A stretch of DNA of 54,924 nt, from assembly GCF_000721105.1 (NCBI RefSeq), contig NZ_JOEV01000048.1:1-54924 (forward strand), read 5' to 3'. Each line of letters begins with the position of its first letter. Positions within the stretch are counted from its first letter, which is position 1. The stretch is from Streptomyces cellulosae (lineage in GTDB: Bacteria > Actinomycetota > Actinomycetes > Streptomycetales > Streptomycetaceae). The position numbers were made by a program, and so were the translations under genes. A model generated the notes under the pieces. It did no database searches. It was not told the DNA's origin and saw nothing but the letters and a program-made list of their open reading frames with translations. Positions 23,743 through 32,551 of this stretch are shown in pieces.

Positions 23743-25482
23743 TCAACTGGCGCACTGCGCCTGGTCCGCCGTGGTCTTCCGGACGTCCGGAGTAGCGGCC
23801 GAGGACGAGTTCATCTTCACCCCGGCCCCCTTGAAGTCCTCGCCGAGCGTCAGCGTCATGGTCGGCAGGCCCTGGGAGTTGGTGACGCTCTTGCCGGGTT
23901 TCATCGCCGATCCGGACAACCCCATGATCGCGGCCAGCCTGCGGGCCTGGTCCGCCTGGTCCGGGGCGTACTCGAGCGTCGTCTTCGCCAGCGTCTTCTC
24001 CGCGTTGCCCGCGTTGTCGGACTTGCGCACGCCCGCCTCGGTCTGGAGATAGGTCAGCTCCTCCTGGGCGCTGCCGGCCGGGGCCCCGCCGTTGAGGATC
24101 TGCACCCGCACCTCGTCCGCAGCGGACTTGGTGCCCTTCAGCCGGGCGGCGACCGCGGCCTTCTCCTTCTTCTCCTTGGCCTTGACCTCGGTGAAGGAGA
24201 CATCGTTCTTGATCATCGTAAAGACCTGAGGGGCGTGCGCTTCGTCGACGATGACCGTCTTCTTGACGGCACCGTCCGCGGGGTTGTCCCCCACCGGCGT
24301 CGTCAGGAAGGTGATGTTCTTCGTCGGCACCTTCTTCAGCTCCAGCGCCAGATCCTTGAGCGTGCTGGCCTTGCCGATGCCCTTGTCGACGGTGAGCGCC
24401 TTGGTGGCGGCATTGGCCAGCTTTATCAGCTTCGTCGGGTTGGTGAGGGTGTCGCCGGAGGTCATACTGCGCATCAGCGAACCCAGGAACTGCTGCTGGA
24501 CCTTGATGCGGTCCAGGTCGCCCCGGTTGCCGAAACTGTGCCGGGTGCGAACGAAGGCGAGGGCCTGCTCGCCCGCGATCGTGGACTCGCCGGCCGGCAG
24601 CTTCAGCTTCGACTCCTTGTCGTTGACGGCCTTCGTCAGGCAGACCTTCACACCGCCCACTGCCGTCGTCAGCGTCTTCACCGCGTTGAAGTCGGCCATC
24701 ACGAAGTGGTTCACGTCGACGCCGGTGAGCTCTTCGACCGTCTTCATGGTGCAGCCCGGGTCGCGGCCGTCCTGGCCGAGGCTGGTGTTGAAGCGGACGT
24801 CCTGCGTGCCTGGGATGGTCGAGCCGTCGCTCGCCTGGCAGTCGGGCACATCGATGACCAGGTCCCGCGGGATGCTCATCGCGGTCGCGTTCGTACGGTC
24901 CTTGGAGACGTGCAGCAGGATGGTGGTGTCGGCGTGCCCGACGCTGCCCTTGTCGCCGTAGCCCTCGTTGCCCGCGCCGGTCCGCTTGTCGGTGCCGATG
25001 ATCAGGATGTTGAAGGCCCCGTCCTTGCTGAAGCCGTCATCCGCCACGCTGCCGACGTCCTCGGTCGTGACGTTGCCTTCGAGGTGCTTGAGATACAGAT
25101 AGGCGGCCCCGGCGGTGCCGACGAGCACGAAGGCCATGACGCCGCCAGTCCACAGCACGACCTTCTTGGCCCTGGTCTTCTTGACCGGCCGCCGGTTGCG
25201 CCGCCCCGGCAGTGGCTCCTCGGGCGCACCGCGGCGTCTGCGCGGCGGCGGCACGTCACGGCCGGGTGCCTCGGCAGGCGCCGTCCGGCCCGGCGCCCCC
25301 GACCGGTTGCGTGTTGTTCCGCCAGCACTGCCGGAGCGGGGAGCGGATCTACGAGGCCCTGGCACCGCTGATTGCGGTGCGGAAGGAGTCAGTCGCAGTT
25401 CGTATTCGCCAGTGGTCGGATTGAGTACCCACTGGTCTGCGGGGTCGATGTCGTCCGCCCGCCCTCGGCCTTGCGCGTCCAC
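23743..25482 (-). CDS. LCP family glycopolymer transferase, paralog 5
   Basis: This 579-residue protein has a long charged cytoplasmic segment (1-107, with DQWVLNPTTGEYELRL near its start), a membrane anchor (about 108-131), an LCP domain beginning ILIIGTDKR (159-167) with SIPRDLVID, GCTMKTVEELTG and LAFVRTRHSFGNRGDLDR, and a LytR_C domain (about 435-560) ending with SQGLPTMTLTLG and QCAS. The GTG at 25482 follows GGAGGAACGG; the longer frame to 25557 has no site. Its tail is the parent-like match for the remnant at 1454-1717. Confidence 0.9.
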   Translation of the reverse strand: MDAQGRGRADDIDPADQWVLNPTTGEYELRLTPSAPQSAVPGPRRSAPRSGSAGGTTRNRSGAPGRTAPAEAPGRDVPPPRRRRGAPEEPLPGRRNRRPVKKTRAKKVVLWTGGVMAFVLVGTAGAAYLYLKHLEGNVTTEDVGSVADDGFSKDGAFNILIIGTDKRTGAGNEGYGDKGSVGHADTTILLHVSKDRTNATAMSIPRDLVIDVPDCQASDGSTIPGTQDVRFNTSLGQDGRDPGCTMKTVEELTGVDVNHFVMADFNAVKTLTTAVGGVKVCLTKAVNDKESKLKLPAGESTIAGEQALAFVRTRHSFGNRGDLDRIKVQQQFLGSLMRSMTSGDTLTNPTKLIKLANAATKALTVDKGIGKASTLKDLALELKKVPTKNITFLTTPVGDNPADGAVKKTVIVDEAHAPQVFTMIKNDVSFTEVKAKEKKEKAAVAARLKGTKSAADEVRVQILNGGAPAGSAQEELTYLQTEAGVRKSDNAGNAEKTLAKTTLEYAPDQADQARRLAAIMGLSGSAMKPGKSVTNSQGLPTMTLTLGEDFKGAGVKMNSSSAATPDVRKTTADQAQCAS

Positions 25483-25710
25483 GGTTGTCCGTTCCTCCGT
25501 CGGGGCACGCGGCGCCTTTCCCCTCAAAGGCGCCCGGGTCTCGGTCACGCAGTGCACGACCTCAGGACAGACCTCATGGCCGGGTGCACCGGATCGCTCA
25601 CACTAACCGCCCACTCAGCCTTGAAGCGACGCCGGTGACGCATTCCACTTCCCTACAACCGGGCAATCCACCCATTTTATCGGACGGACTTCGCCACCTT
25701 GGTCATTGCT

Positions 25711-27027
25711 TTACTCGCAGGGGTGTTCGGCGGCCGTGTTCCCTCGGAACGTGGGCGCCGGGGAAGCGTCGCCGGCAGGTGCGCCGGACTGCTTTCCACC
25801 GGCCTTCCCGTCCTCGCCCAGACCTCCGTACCGGCCTGCATGGGCGCCATCGGTGTCGTACGCGCCGTAGTCACCCTCGGCGTCCGGGGCCGAATTGCCG
25901 CTTTTCGTCGCCGTATGCCGCCCGGGGTTCCGCGTCACCTCGATCGGAGCGTCCGTGCGCAGCCGTTCGAACAACTTCTCGGCCTCGGGTTCCACGAGTT
26001 GGTCGCGGTTGGAGTTGTAGACGTACGACTCCCGGGGCACCGTCAGGAATTGCACGCGTCCGGTGGGGATGTGGCGCACCCCGCGCACGAGTTCGTACAA
26101 GCTGTGCAGGCTCGCCAGGCCGGGGTCGGTCGTGAGCGATGACGTGGCCGCGTCCAGCACGGGATACAGCTTCGAGGGATTCAGCAGCACGTCATTGCCG
26201 CGCACCTTGGTGACGAGGGCGCCGAGGAAGCGCTGCTGGCGGTCCATGCGGTCGGTGTCGCTGCCGTCGCCGAGGGTCTTGCGCGCCCGTACGTAGCCGA
26301 GGGCCTGTTCGCCGTTCAGCGTCACCCGCCCCGCCGGGAGCCTCAGCTTGGCGGCCTTGTCGCGGATCGGCTTCTTCAGGCACACCTCGACCCCGTCGAC
26401 CGCGTCCACCATGTCCTTGAAGCCGTGGAAGTCGACGACCACGTAGTGATCGATCCGGATGTGGGTGAGCCGCTCGACGGTCCGGACCGTGCACCCCGAA
26501 CCGCCCACCTGGAAGGCGTAGTTGAACATCGCGAACATGGGGTCGGTACGGCTGCCGTCGGGCCGCGCGCAACTCGGCACGTCCACCATCAGATCCCGGG
26601 GCAGCGACACGGCGGTGGCGCTGCGCCGCCCGGCGGACAGGTGCAGCAGGATCGTCGTGTCCGACCGCTCGGTCCCCGAGTCCCGCCCGTAACGCCGGTT
26701 GTCGCCCCCCGACCGCGAGTCCGATCCGATCACCAGGATGTTCTGCGCGCCCTGCACCCGTGAGGTCGGCCGCTCGCTCTCGTGCCGCTTGAGCTCGGTC
26801 GCGGCCGCCCGGTCCGGCGTGATGTTGCCGTCGAGTTTCGCGTACGCGGCCCACCCGGCCCCGCCCGCCGCGAGCACGACGACCGCCAGAGCCAGCCCCG
26901 CCCCACGCACCCACCGCCGTCTGCGCCGCCGTATCAGCCCCCGCCCACTGGCCGAGGCCCCCACCCCGGGACCGAGGCCGGCGTCGGCACCGCTCCGTCC
27001 GGAGGGCGTGCCTGCGGTGTCGGTCAC
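25711..27027 (-). CDS. LCP family glycopolymer transferase, paralog 6 (no LytR_C domain)
   Basis: This 438-residue protein has an Arg-rich stop-transfer signal, a membrane anchor (about 41-62), and an LCP domain beginning ILVIGSDSR (97-105) with SLPRDLMVD, GGSGCTVRTVERLTH and LGYVRARKTLGDGSDTDR. The C terminus is a low-complexity Gly/Ala/Asp tail in place of LytR_C. The GTG at 27027 is preferred because AGGGGTGG precedes it; the in-frame ATG at 27045 has no site. It is tandem with paralog 5, 228 bp upstream of it, and both likely descend from one duplication. Confidence 0.88.
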   Translation of the reverse strand: MTDTAGTPSGRSGADAGLGPGVGASASGRGLIRRRRRRWVRGAGLALAVVVLAAGGAGWAAYAKLDGNITPDRAAATELKRHESERPTSRVQGAQNILVIGSDSRSGGDNRRYGRDSGTERSDTTILLHLSAGRRSATAVSLPRDLMVDVPSCARPDGSRTDPMFAMFNYAFQVGGSGCTVRTVERLTHIRIDHYVVVDFHGFKDMVDAVDGVEVCLKKPIRDKAAKLRLPAGRVTLNGEQALGYVRARKTLGDGSDTDRMDRQQRFLGALVTKVRGNDVLLNPSKLYPVLDAATSSLTTDPGLASLHSLYELVRGVRHIPTGRVQFLTVPRESYVYNSNRDQLVEPEAEKLFERLRTDAPIEVTRNPGRHTATKSGNSAPDAEGDYGAYDTDGAHAGRYGGLGEDGKAGGKQSGAPAGDASPAPTFRGNTAAEHPCE

Positions 27028-27184
27028 GTCGGGTCCACCCCTCATGGCGTACGAGAGCGTCGTGCGGACTGCTCCTCCGACGATGACGCGGATGCGGGGA
27101 GGGGGGTGGGTGGAGCTGGGCCGAATGGAGGAGGCGGCGGCCGGTGGGGGCTTGTCGGGTGTTTGTGGGGCGACCGGACGCCGC

Positions 27185-27940
27185 CTACCGGGTGGTGACG
27201 CTGACCCGCTCGCTCTCGATCCGCTTGGCCAGCCCTTCCTCGCCCAGCTGGTCGAGGTTCCGGCACAGCACCACCGAGCCCCCGGTGGCCAAGGGTGCGT
27301 ACAGCCCCGCGTTCAGCCCTTCCCAGGTGTCGTACGGCAGCCCGGACAGCAGCCGTGATCCCGGTCCCGTGAGGCCCAGCCCCGGTGCCTCCGCCCGGGC
27401 CCGCTCGACGACCTCCGCCCCGCTGAACTCCCGCCCGGCCACGATCAGCGCCGGCTCCTCGGGGTCCACCGGTGCGAACGGCACGAACCGGTCCCCCTGG
27501 CTCGGTACTTCGACGGCGTAGTCCGCGAACCCCGCCGGCGCCTGCGGAAAGCGCCCGCCGAGCGGGCGCAGCGCCAGCGCGACCCGTTCCCCGGGGCACG
27601 CGCGTGCCGCGTCCAGGGTGTCAGGGCCGCTCACCACCACGTCCGCCGCCGCCGGATCCCCGCCGACGTCCGCGACCACCCCCACCGACGCACAGGCCAG
27701 CAGCCACACCGCCGTCTGCCAGTGCGCGGGCAGCAGCAACGCGACCCGGTCACCCGGTCCGGCGGCGAGTTCGCCCTGGAGGAGGTTCGAGGTCTTGGCC
27801 ACCCAATTGGCGAAGGTGGCCACGGACAGTTCGACCCGTTCGCCGGTGGCGTCGTCGTAGAAGGTCACCAGCGGGCGTCCGGGGTCCGCGGCGAGCGCGG
27901 AACGCAGCAGGTCGGCAGGGGTGCGGTCGGTGGCGTTCAC
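27185..27940 (-). CDS. TIGR03089-type protein: truncated AMP-binding (ANL) domain
   Basis: This 251-residue protein matches the N-terminal third of acyl-CoA synthetases: LVTFYDDATGERVELS, NWVAKTSNLLQ, GDRVALLLPAHWQTAVWLLAC. It lacks the ATP-binding P-loop (SGTTG-like) and the adenylation motifs, so it cannot be a normal ligase. This is the form of the actinobacterial TIGR03089 family, whose role is unknown. The GTG at 27940 has a weak ribosome site. It is divergent from the amidase gene. Confidence 0.82.
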   Translation of the reverse strand: MNATDRTPADLLRSALAADPGRPLVTFYDDATGERVELSVATFANWVAKTSNLLQGELAAGPGDRVALLLPAHWQTAVWLLACASVGVVADVGGDPAAADVVVSGPDTLDAARACPGERVALALRPLGGRFPQAPAGFADYAVEVPSQGDRFVPFAPVDPEEPALIVAGREFSGAEVVERARAEAPGLGLTGPGSRLLSGLPYDTWEGLNAGLYAPLATGGSVVLCRNLDQLGEEGLAKRIESERVSVTTR

Positions 27941-28056
27941 CCGAAGAAGGGTACGCGGGGCCGCCCCCGCGCTTCGAGCCGCCGGGCCCTCGCCCCGTCG
28001 CCGGTTCGGCGGAACCCCGCCCGACGGCCCGTCAACTCCCCAATGGACATATATGT

Positions 28057-29685
28057 ATGACTATGTCCAGGATCAGGAGCATGCGTGGATTTCTTGCTTC
28101 CTCGATCGGTGTCACCTGCACGGCCGCCCTGGCCCTTCCGTCGACCCCGCCCGGGGCCGCGGCACACGCCCCGGCCCCGGCGACGGCTCAGGCCGCCGCG
28201 GCCCTGGCGGTCAACGCGGCCACGGCGACCGGGAGACGGGCGCCGGCCGCGGAGGCGTCCGGCAGCACCCAGTCGCTGCCGCTGGTGCCCCTCGCCCGCG
28301 ACCGCACCCTCGCCCCCACCGCCGAACAGGGCCTGCCCCGCCGGGACGTACGGCACTTCTCACTCGTCGGCGTGGTCTGGGACGACCCGGACACCGAACT
28401 CCACGGCCGCGTCCAGGTCCGCACCCGCGCGGCCGGCACGGGAACCTGGTCCGCCTGGCAGGACGTCGAGACGCACAACGCCGACCACGCGGCCGACCCG
28501 GACACCGCCGAGCGTGCCTCCGGCCGGGTGCGCGGCGCGACGGCCCCGCTGTGGGTCGGCGACTCGGACGGCGTGGAGGTACGGGTACGGCCGGAGTCCG
28601 AGCCCGGGCTGAAAGGAACGGCTCGCGGCTCTCGCACGCCGACGACGTCGTACTCCTCCCTCCCCTCCGGACTGCGCCTCGAACTGGTCGACCCGGGCGA
28701 GGTGGCGACGCCGACCGTCCGGACGGCAGCGCACGTCACCGACGGCGCCGCGGTCGCCGGCGCCGCGGCCCGGCATGACACCGGGGCCGCACATGACACC
28801 GGGGCCGCACATGACACCGGGGCCGCACATGGCGCCGGGTCCGCCGGTGCCGCCGCCGCCGGTACCGCCGCCGTCGGCCACCGGGCCGCCGTCCGGAACC
28901 TCGCCCCGACCGCCGAACCCGCCGAGGCCCTCGCCGCCGTGGAAGCCTCCCGGGTCAACACCGAACTGTCCGCCTCCCTCGGCGCCACCGAGATCCCCGC
29001 GCTCGACCGGCGCTCGACGGAGCGGGAGCTGTTGGCCCTGCGATCCGGGGAGTTGACGCCGGAGCAGCGCGTGAAGCCGTACATCGGACCCCGTCCGCGC
29101 ATCGCCACCCGGCGCGGCTGGGGCGCCGACGAGAAGCTGCGCGAACGCGGGTTCGTCTACACGAAGAAGGTCAAGGTGGCCTTCGTCCACCACACGGCCT
29201 CCGGCAACGGATACCGCTGTGCGCAGGCACCCTCCGTCATCCGTGGTATCTACCGCTACCACGTGAAGAGCATGGGCTGGCGCGACATCGGCTACAACTT
29301 CCTCGTCGACACGTGCGGAAACATCTACGAGGGACGGGCCGGGGGCGTGGCGAAGCCGGTCCGGGGCGCACACACGCTCGGATTCAACACCAACAGCATG
29401 GGGATCGCCGTCCTCGGCACGTTCGGTTCCCGCAAGCCGCCCGCCGCCGCGGTGAACGCCGTCGCCGGCCTCACCGCGTGGAAGCTCGGCCTGCACGGGG
29501 GCAATCCGCGGGGAAAGACATATCTGAAGTCCGGCGGTGGCAATCTCTACCGAAAGGGAAAGAACGTACGACTGAACGTGATCTCCGGCCATCGGGACGG
29601 CTTCGCCACGGAGTGCCCCGGCCGGCAGCTCTACCGCAAGCTCGGCAAGGCCCGCACGACCGCGGCCCGCTATCAGGGCCGCTAG
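28057..29685 (+). CDS. Secreted PGRP-type N-acetylmuramoyl-L-alanine amidase
   Basis: This enzyme cleaves the amide bond between muramic acid and the stem peptide. The 542-residue protein has a signal peptide (to about 38), an Ala-rich N-terminal half with a beta-rich segment (FSLVGVVWDD, GTWSAWQDVE), and a C-terminal PGRP/amidase_2 domain (about 345-535). Zinc ligands are H378 (VHHTAS), H512 (SGHRDG) and C520 (TECPG); IGYNFLVD and YEGRAGG are also present. Start choice is uncertain: ATGs at 28057, 28063 and 28081 are in frame and none has a well-spaced site. A hexapeptide HDTGAA is repeated three times near residue 240. Confidence 0.9.
   Translation: MTMSRIRSMRGFLASSIGVTCTAALALPSTPPGAAAHAPAPATAQAAAALAVNAATATGRRAPAAEASGSTQSLPLVPLARDRTLAPTAEQGLPRRDVRHFSLVGVVWDDPDTELHGRVQVRTRAAGTGTWSAWQDVETHNADHAADPDTAERASGRVRGATAPLWVGDSDGVEVRVRPESEPGLKGTARGSRTPTTSYSSLPSGLRLELVDPGEVATPTVRTAAHVTDGAAVAGAAARHDTGAAHDTGAAHDTGAAHGAGSAGAAAAGTAAVGHRAAVRNLAPTAEPAEALAAVEASRVNTELSASLGATEIPALDRRSTERELLALRSGELTPEQRVKPYIGPRPRIATRRGWGADEKLRERGFVYTKKVKVAFVHHTASGNGYRCAQAPSVIRGIYRYHVKSMGWRDIGYNFLVDTCGNIYEGRAGGVAKPVRGAHTLGFNTNSMGIAVLGTFGSRKPPAAAVNAVAGLTAWKLGLHGGNPRGKTYLKSGGGNLYRKGKNVRLNVISGHRDGFATECPGRQLYRKLGKARTTAARYQGR
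28774..28827 (+). repeat. 18-bp tandem repeat, three perfect copies, inside the amidase gene
   Basis: CATGACACCGGGGCCGCA occurs three times in tandem at 28774, 28792 and 28810. Each copy encodes His-Asp-Thr-Gly-Ala-Ala in the linker between the N-terminal part and the amidase domain. A fourth degenerate copy follows. Being in frame, it changes linker length without breaking the gene. Confidence 0.9.
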
Positions 29686-29958
29686 CACCCGGTTCGGGCC
29701 CAGGAGGCACGGACACCGTCCCGGGCAGGTCGGGAAAGGGAACCGCGCGGGGCTTCGGAAGGTCTATCGGACTGTCCGGAGGACTCGGAGGTCCCGTGAG
29801 GTTCTGCGGGTTCCAGCGGCTTCGGGGACACGTTCATCGCCGTCGGGGGACACGAGGCTGAATGCCGCACGGCCGTCGAAGGCGTCGCACAACGGTCTGC
29901 ATACACTGGCCGGCCGAAAGACAGTTCGGCCGGTCCCGGCAGGAAGCGGAGACGACAG
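29686..29958. other. Gap between amidase and nucleotidyltransferase genes
   Basis: No gene or clear terminator was found in this 273-bp gap. It should contain the promoter of the nucleotidyltransferase gene at 29959. Confidence 0.4.
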
Positions 29959-31041
29959 GTGACAGAAGCGATCCTCCTGGTCGGCGGCAAGGGAACCCGG
30001 CTGCGCCCCCTCACGGTGCACACGCCGAAACCCATGGTCCGCGCGGCCGGGGTCCCCTTCCTCACACACCAACTGGCGAGAGCGAGAGCGGCGGGCGTCG
30101 ACCACATCGTGCTCGCCACCTCCTACCTCGCGGAGGTCTTCGAGCCGTACTTCGGCGACGGCTCCTCGCTGGGCCTCCACATCGAGTACGTCACCGAGGA
30201 GGAACCCCTCGGCACGGGCGGTGCGATCCGCAACGTGGCCTCCCGCCTCCACTCGGGCCCCGACGACCCGGTCCTCATCTTCAACGGCGACATCCTGACC
30301 GGCCTGGACATCAGGGCGCTGGTGCGGACGCACGAGACGACCGGCGCGGATGTCTCCCTGCACCTGACCAAGGTCACGGACCCGCGGGCCTACGGCCTGG
30401 TCCCCACGGACGAGACGGGCAAGGTCCTGGCGTTCCTGGAGAAGCCGCAGACGCCCGAGGAGATCGTCACCGACCAGATCAACGCGGGGGCGTACGTCTT
30501 CCGCCGCTCGGTCATCGACACGATCCCGGCCGGCCGCCCGGTGTCGGTGGAGCGGGAGACCTTCCCCGACCTGCTGTCGGCCGGCGCCCACCTCCAGGGC
30601 ATGGTCGACTCCACGTACTGGCTGGACCTCGGCACCCCGGCGGCCTTCGTCCGCGGCTCCGCCGACCTGGTCCTGGGCCGCGCCCCGTCCCCGGCGGTCC
30701 CCGGCCGCTGCGGCGACCGCCTGGTCCTCCCCACGGCACGGGTCGCCGCCGACGCCAAGCTCACCGGCGGCACGGTCGTCGGCGAGGGCGCGTTCGTCGC
30801 GGAGGGCGCGAGGGTCTTCGGCTCGACGATCCTCCCCGGCGCCGTCATCGAACCCGGCGCCGTCATCACCGACTCCCTCATCGGCACCCGCGCCCGCGTG
30901 GGGGAACGTTCCGTCCTCACCGGCACGGTCATCGGCGACGGCGCGGTCATCGGCGCCGACAACGAACTCCGGGACGGCATGCGGGTGTGGTGCGACGCGC
31001 GGATCCCGGCGGGGGCGGTGCGGTTCTCTTCTGATCAGTAG
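29959..31041 (+). CDS. Sugar-1-phosphate nucleotidyltransferase (mannose-1-phosphate guanylyltransferase-like)
   Basis: This 360-residue protein has an N-terminal nucleotidyltransferase domain with AILLVGGKGTRLRPLT (4-19), TPKPM, EEPLGTGGA and the metal-binding aspartate in FNGDIL. A C-terminal left-handed beta-helix domain has hexapeptide repeats (VVGEGAFV, VIEPGAVI, VIGDGAVIGA). This architecture is typical of actinobacterial GDP-mannose or NDP-glucose synthetases. With manB and manA in the same window it would complete the route from fructose-6-phosphate to GDP-mannose. The GTG follows GGAGACGACAG. Nucleotide specificity is inferred. Confidence 0.82.
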   Translation: MTEAILLVGGKGTRLRPLTVHTPKPMVRAAGVPFLTHQLARARAAGVDHIVLATSYLAEVFEPYFGDGSSLGLHIEYVTEEEPLGTGGAIRNVASRLHSGPDDPVLIFNGDILTGLDIRALVRTHETTGADVSLHLTKVTDPRAYGLVPTDETGKVLAFLEKPQTPEEIVTDQINAGAYVFRRSVIDTIPAGRPVSVERETFPDLLSAGAHLQGMVDSTYWLDLGTPAAFVRGSADLVLGRAPSPAVPGRCGDRLVLPTARVAADAKLTGGTVVGEGAFVAEGARVFGSTILPGAVIEPGAVITDSLIGTRARVGERSVLTGTVIGDGAVIGADNELRDGMRVWCDARIPAGAVRFSSDQ

Positions 31042-31043
31042 GC

Positions 31044-31100
31044 GGATCAGCAAGGGATCAACAGACGGATCAGCAAGGGATCAACAGACGGATCAGCAGG
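31044..31100. repeat. 23-bp tandem array just after the nucleotidyltransferase stop
   Basis: Two perfect 23-bp copies (31044-31066, 31067-31089) and a partial third (31090-31100) start two bases after the TAG at 31039-31041. Each begins GGATCAG, echoing the gene's last codons GATCAG-TAG. Confidence 0.9.
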
Positions 31101-31148
31101 GGGCAGGAGGCGGACCGGTGGGCCGGAAGGGGCTGGGGGCCTGGCGGT

Positions 31149-31168
31149 CTGGGGGCGGCAGCCCCCAG
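31149..31168. terminator. 8-bp perfect GC hairpin between convergent genes
   Basis: CTGGGGGC pairs perfectly with GCCCCCAG around a GGCA loop, between the nucleotidyltransferase (plus) and AlkA-like (minus) genes. It resembles a common dispersed Streptomyces hairpin and probably ends both transcripts. Confidence 0.6.
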
Positions 31169-31286
31169 GTGCGGGGGCTCCGAGAAGGGCTGACGGACGG
31201 CGGTCCGCGGAAACCCACCGTCCGCCGGGCCCGGCCTGTTGCTCGACACGGCACCCGCACTCCGGGCGACCCGCACCCCGGGCAGG

Positions 31287-32288
31287 TCACAACCGCCCGA
31301 TGTCCCCCCGTGGCATCCGCGGCGCCCGCCGAGCCGGCACCTGCCCGCTCAACAAGATCAACCGAGCCGCCCGATGCCGCTGCCCCGCATACGGCTCCAG
31401 CAGCTCCAGCATCACCGCGTCGTCCGCGAACCGATCCCCGGCGAGGGCCCACCCCACGATCCCCGGCAGATGCAGATCCCCCACAGTCACCGCGTCCGCC
31501 GCCCCGTGACTGCGCTGCACGACTTCCGCCGACGTCCATGGGCCGATCCCCGGGACAACCTCCAACCGGGCCTGGGCCTGGGCCGGAGGCATCCGCACCG
31601 CCTCCTCCAGCCGCGCGGCGACCCGCACGGCCCGCAGAATCGTCGACGCCCGCTTGTTGTCGACCCCCGCCCGATGCCACTCCCAGGACGGGATCAACGC
31701 CCACGTCCGAGGGGCCGGCATCACCCACAGCCGTCCGCCCGCCGCAGGCCCCGGCGCCGGCTCCCCGAACTTCCGCACGAGCGACCGCCACGCCCGGTAC
31801 GCCTCGTCGGTGGTGACCTTCTGCTCCAGAACCGACGGGATCAACGACTCCAGCACCAGCCCGGTCCGCGTCAGCCTCAGCCCCGGCCGCCGATGCCGTG
31901 CCATCGCCAGCACCCGGTGCCGAGGCGTGAACGCGGACGGATCGTCGTCCGCCCCCAACATCCCGGGCAACTGCTCCAGCAGCCACTCGGCCCCCGGCCC
32001 CCACGCTTCCCCACGCACCGCACCCCCGACCGCGGCGACCCGCAGTGTTCCCGGCCCGACCGGTGTGAGAGTGGCCCGCCACAGGGACCCGTCCGGCATC
32101 GCCCGGAACGTCGGATCAGCGGGCCCCCGCCGCAGCGGCCCGAGCACCAACCCGAGATCGAGCGGCCCGTCCGGCACCCAGGTCCGCACCCGCCCCGCTG
32201 CCACCGGTGCCTGGCGCGCGGCGGGCACGACGACCTCCCCGCCGCGCACGGTGGTACGCGTGGGCCGAGGAGCGAACCGTCCAGCCAC
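31287..32288 (-). CDS. AlkA-like DNA-3-methyladenine glycosylase (HhH-GPD)
   Basis: This 333-residue protein has an HhH-GPD base-excision fold in its C-terminal two-thirds: LIPSVLEQKVTTDEAYRAW (EQKVT at 155-159), the helix-hairpin-helix LEVVPGIGPWTSAEV (242-256), and the catalytic aspartate D271 in VTVGDLHLPG. It removes alkylated purines from DNA. The N-terminal 120 residues form the AlkA-type domain seen in actinobacterial homologs. The GTG at 32288 is the most upstream sensible start. No Fe-S cysteines are present. The 3' neighbour is convergent. Confidence 0.85.
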   Translation of the reverse strand: MAGRFAPRPTRTTVRGGEVVVPAARQAPVAAGRVRTWVPDGPLDLGLVLGPLRRGPADPTFRAMPDGSLWRATLTPVGPGTLRVAAVGGAVRGEAWGPGAEWLLEQLPGMLGADDDPSAFTPRHRVLAMARHRRPGLRLTRTGLVLESLIPSVLEQKVTTDEAYRAWRSLVRKFGEPAPGPAAGGRLWVMPAPRTWALIPSWEWHRAGVDNKRASTILRAVRVAARLEEAVRMPPAQAQARLEVVPGIGPWTSAEVVQRSHGAADAVTVGDLHLPGIVGWALAGDRFADDAVMLELLEPYAGQRHRAARLILLSGQVPARRAPRMPRGDIGRL

Positions 32289-32354
32289 GAATGAGATCCC
32301 GGTGAAGTCGGAGGTGTCTGAGATGTCCTAAGAGACTAGGCGCTCGTACGACGA

Positions 32355-32432
32355 AGAACACGAGCAAGACCAACACGAGCAAGACCAACACGAGCAAGAA
32401 GAACACGGGCAGGGGCACGAGCACGAAGAACA
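32355..32432. repeat. 15-bp imperfect tandem array upstream of the AlkA-like gene
   Basis: AACACGAGCAAGACC and close variants recur about four times; later copies are more degenerate, including ACACGGGC and GCACGAGCACGAAG. The array lies between the AlkA-like start (32288) and the fbiB 3' end, and is markedly A-rich for this genome. Confidence 0.75.
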
Positions 32433-32456
32433 ACCGGCCGTACGCCCGACACCACA

Positions 32457-32551
32457 CTCACCGAACACTAAGCTCACCGAACACCGAGCTCACCAACACC
32501 GAGCTCACCGAACACCGAGCTCACCGAACACCGCCCTCACCGAACATCGGC
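32457..32551. repeat. 16-bp tandem array, six copies, abutting the fbiB stop codon
   Basis: Six copies of CTCACCGAACACCGAG (one is 15 bp) run from 32457 to the fbiB stop. Read on the fbiB strand each copy contains GTTCGGTGAG, echoing the final codons GTTCGG-TAG of fbiB. Copies nearest the gene differ most from the consensus in their flanking bases. Confidence 0.9.
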
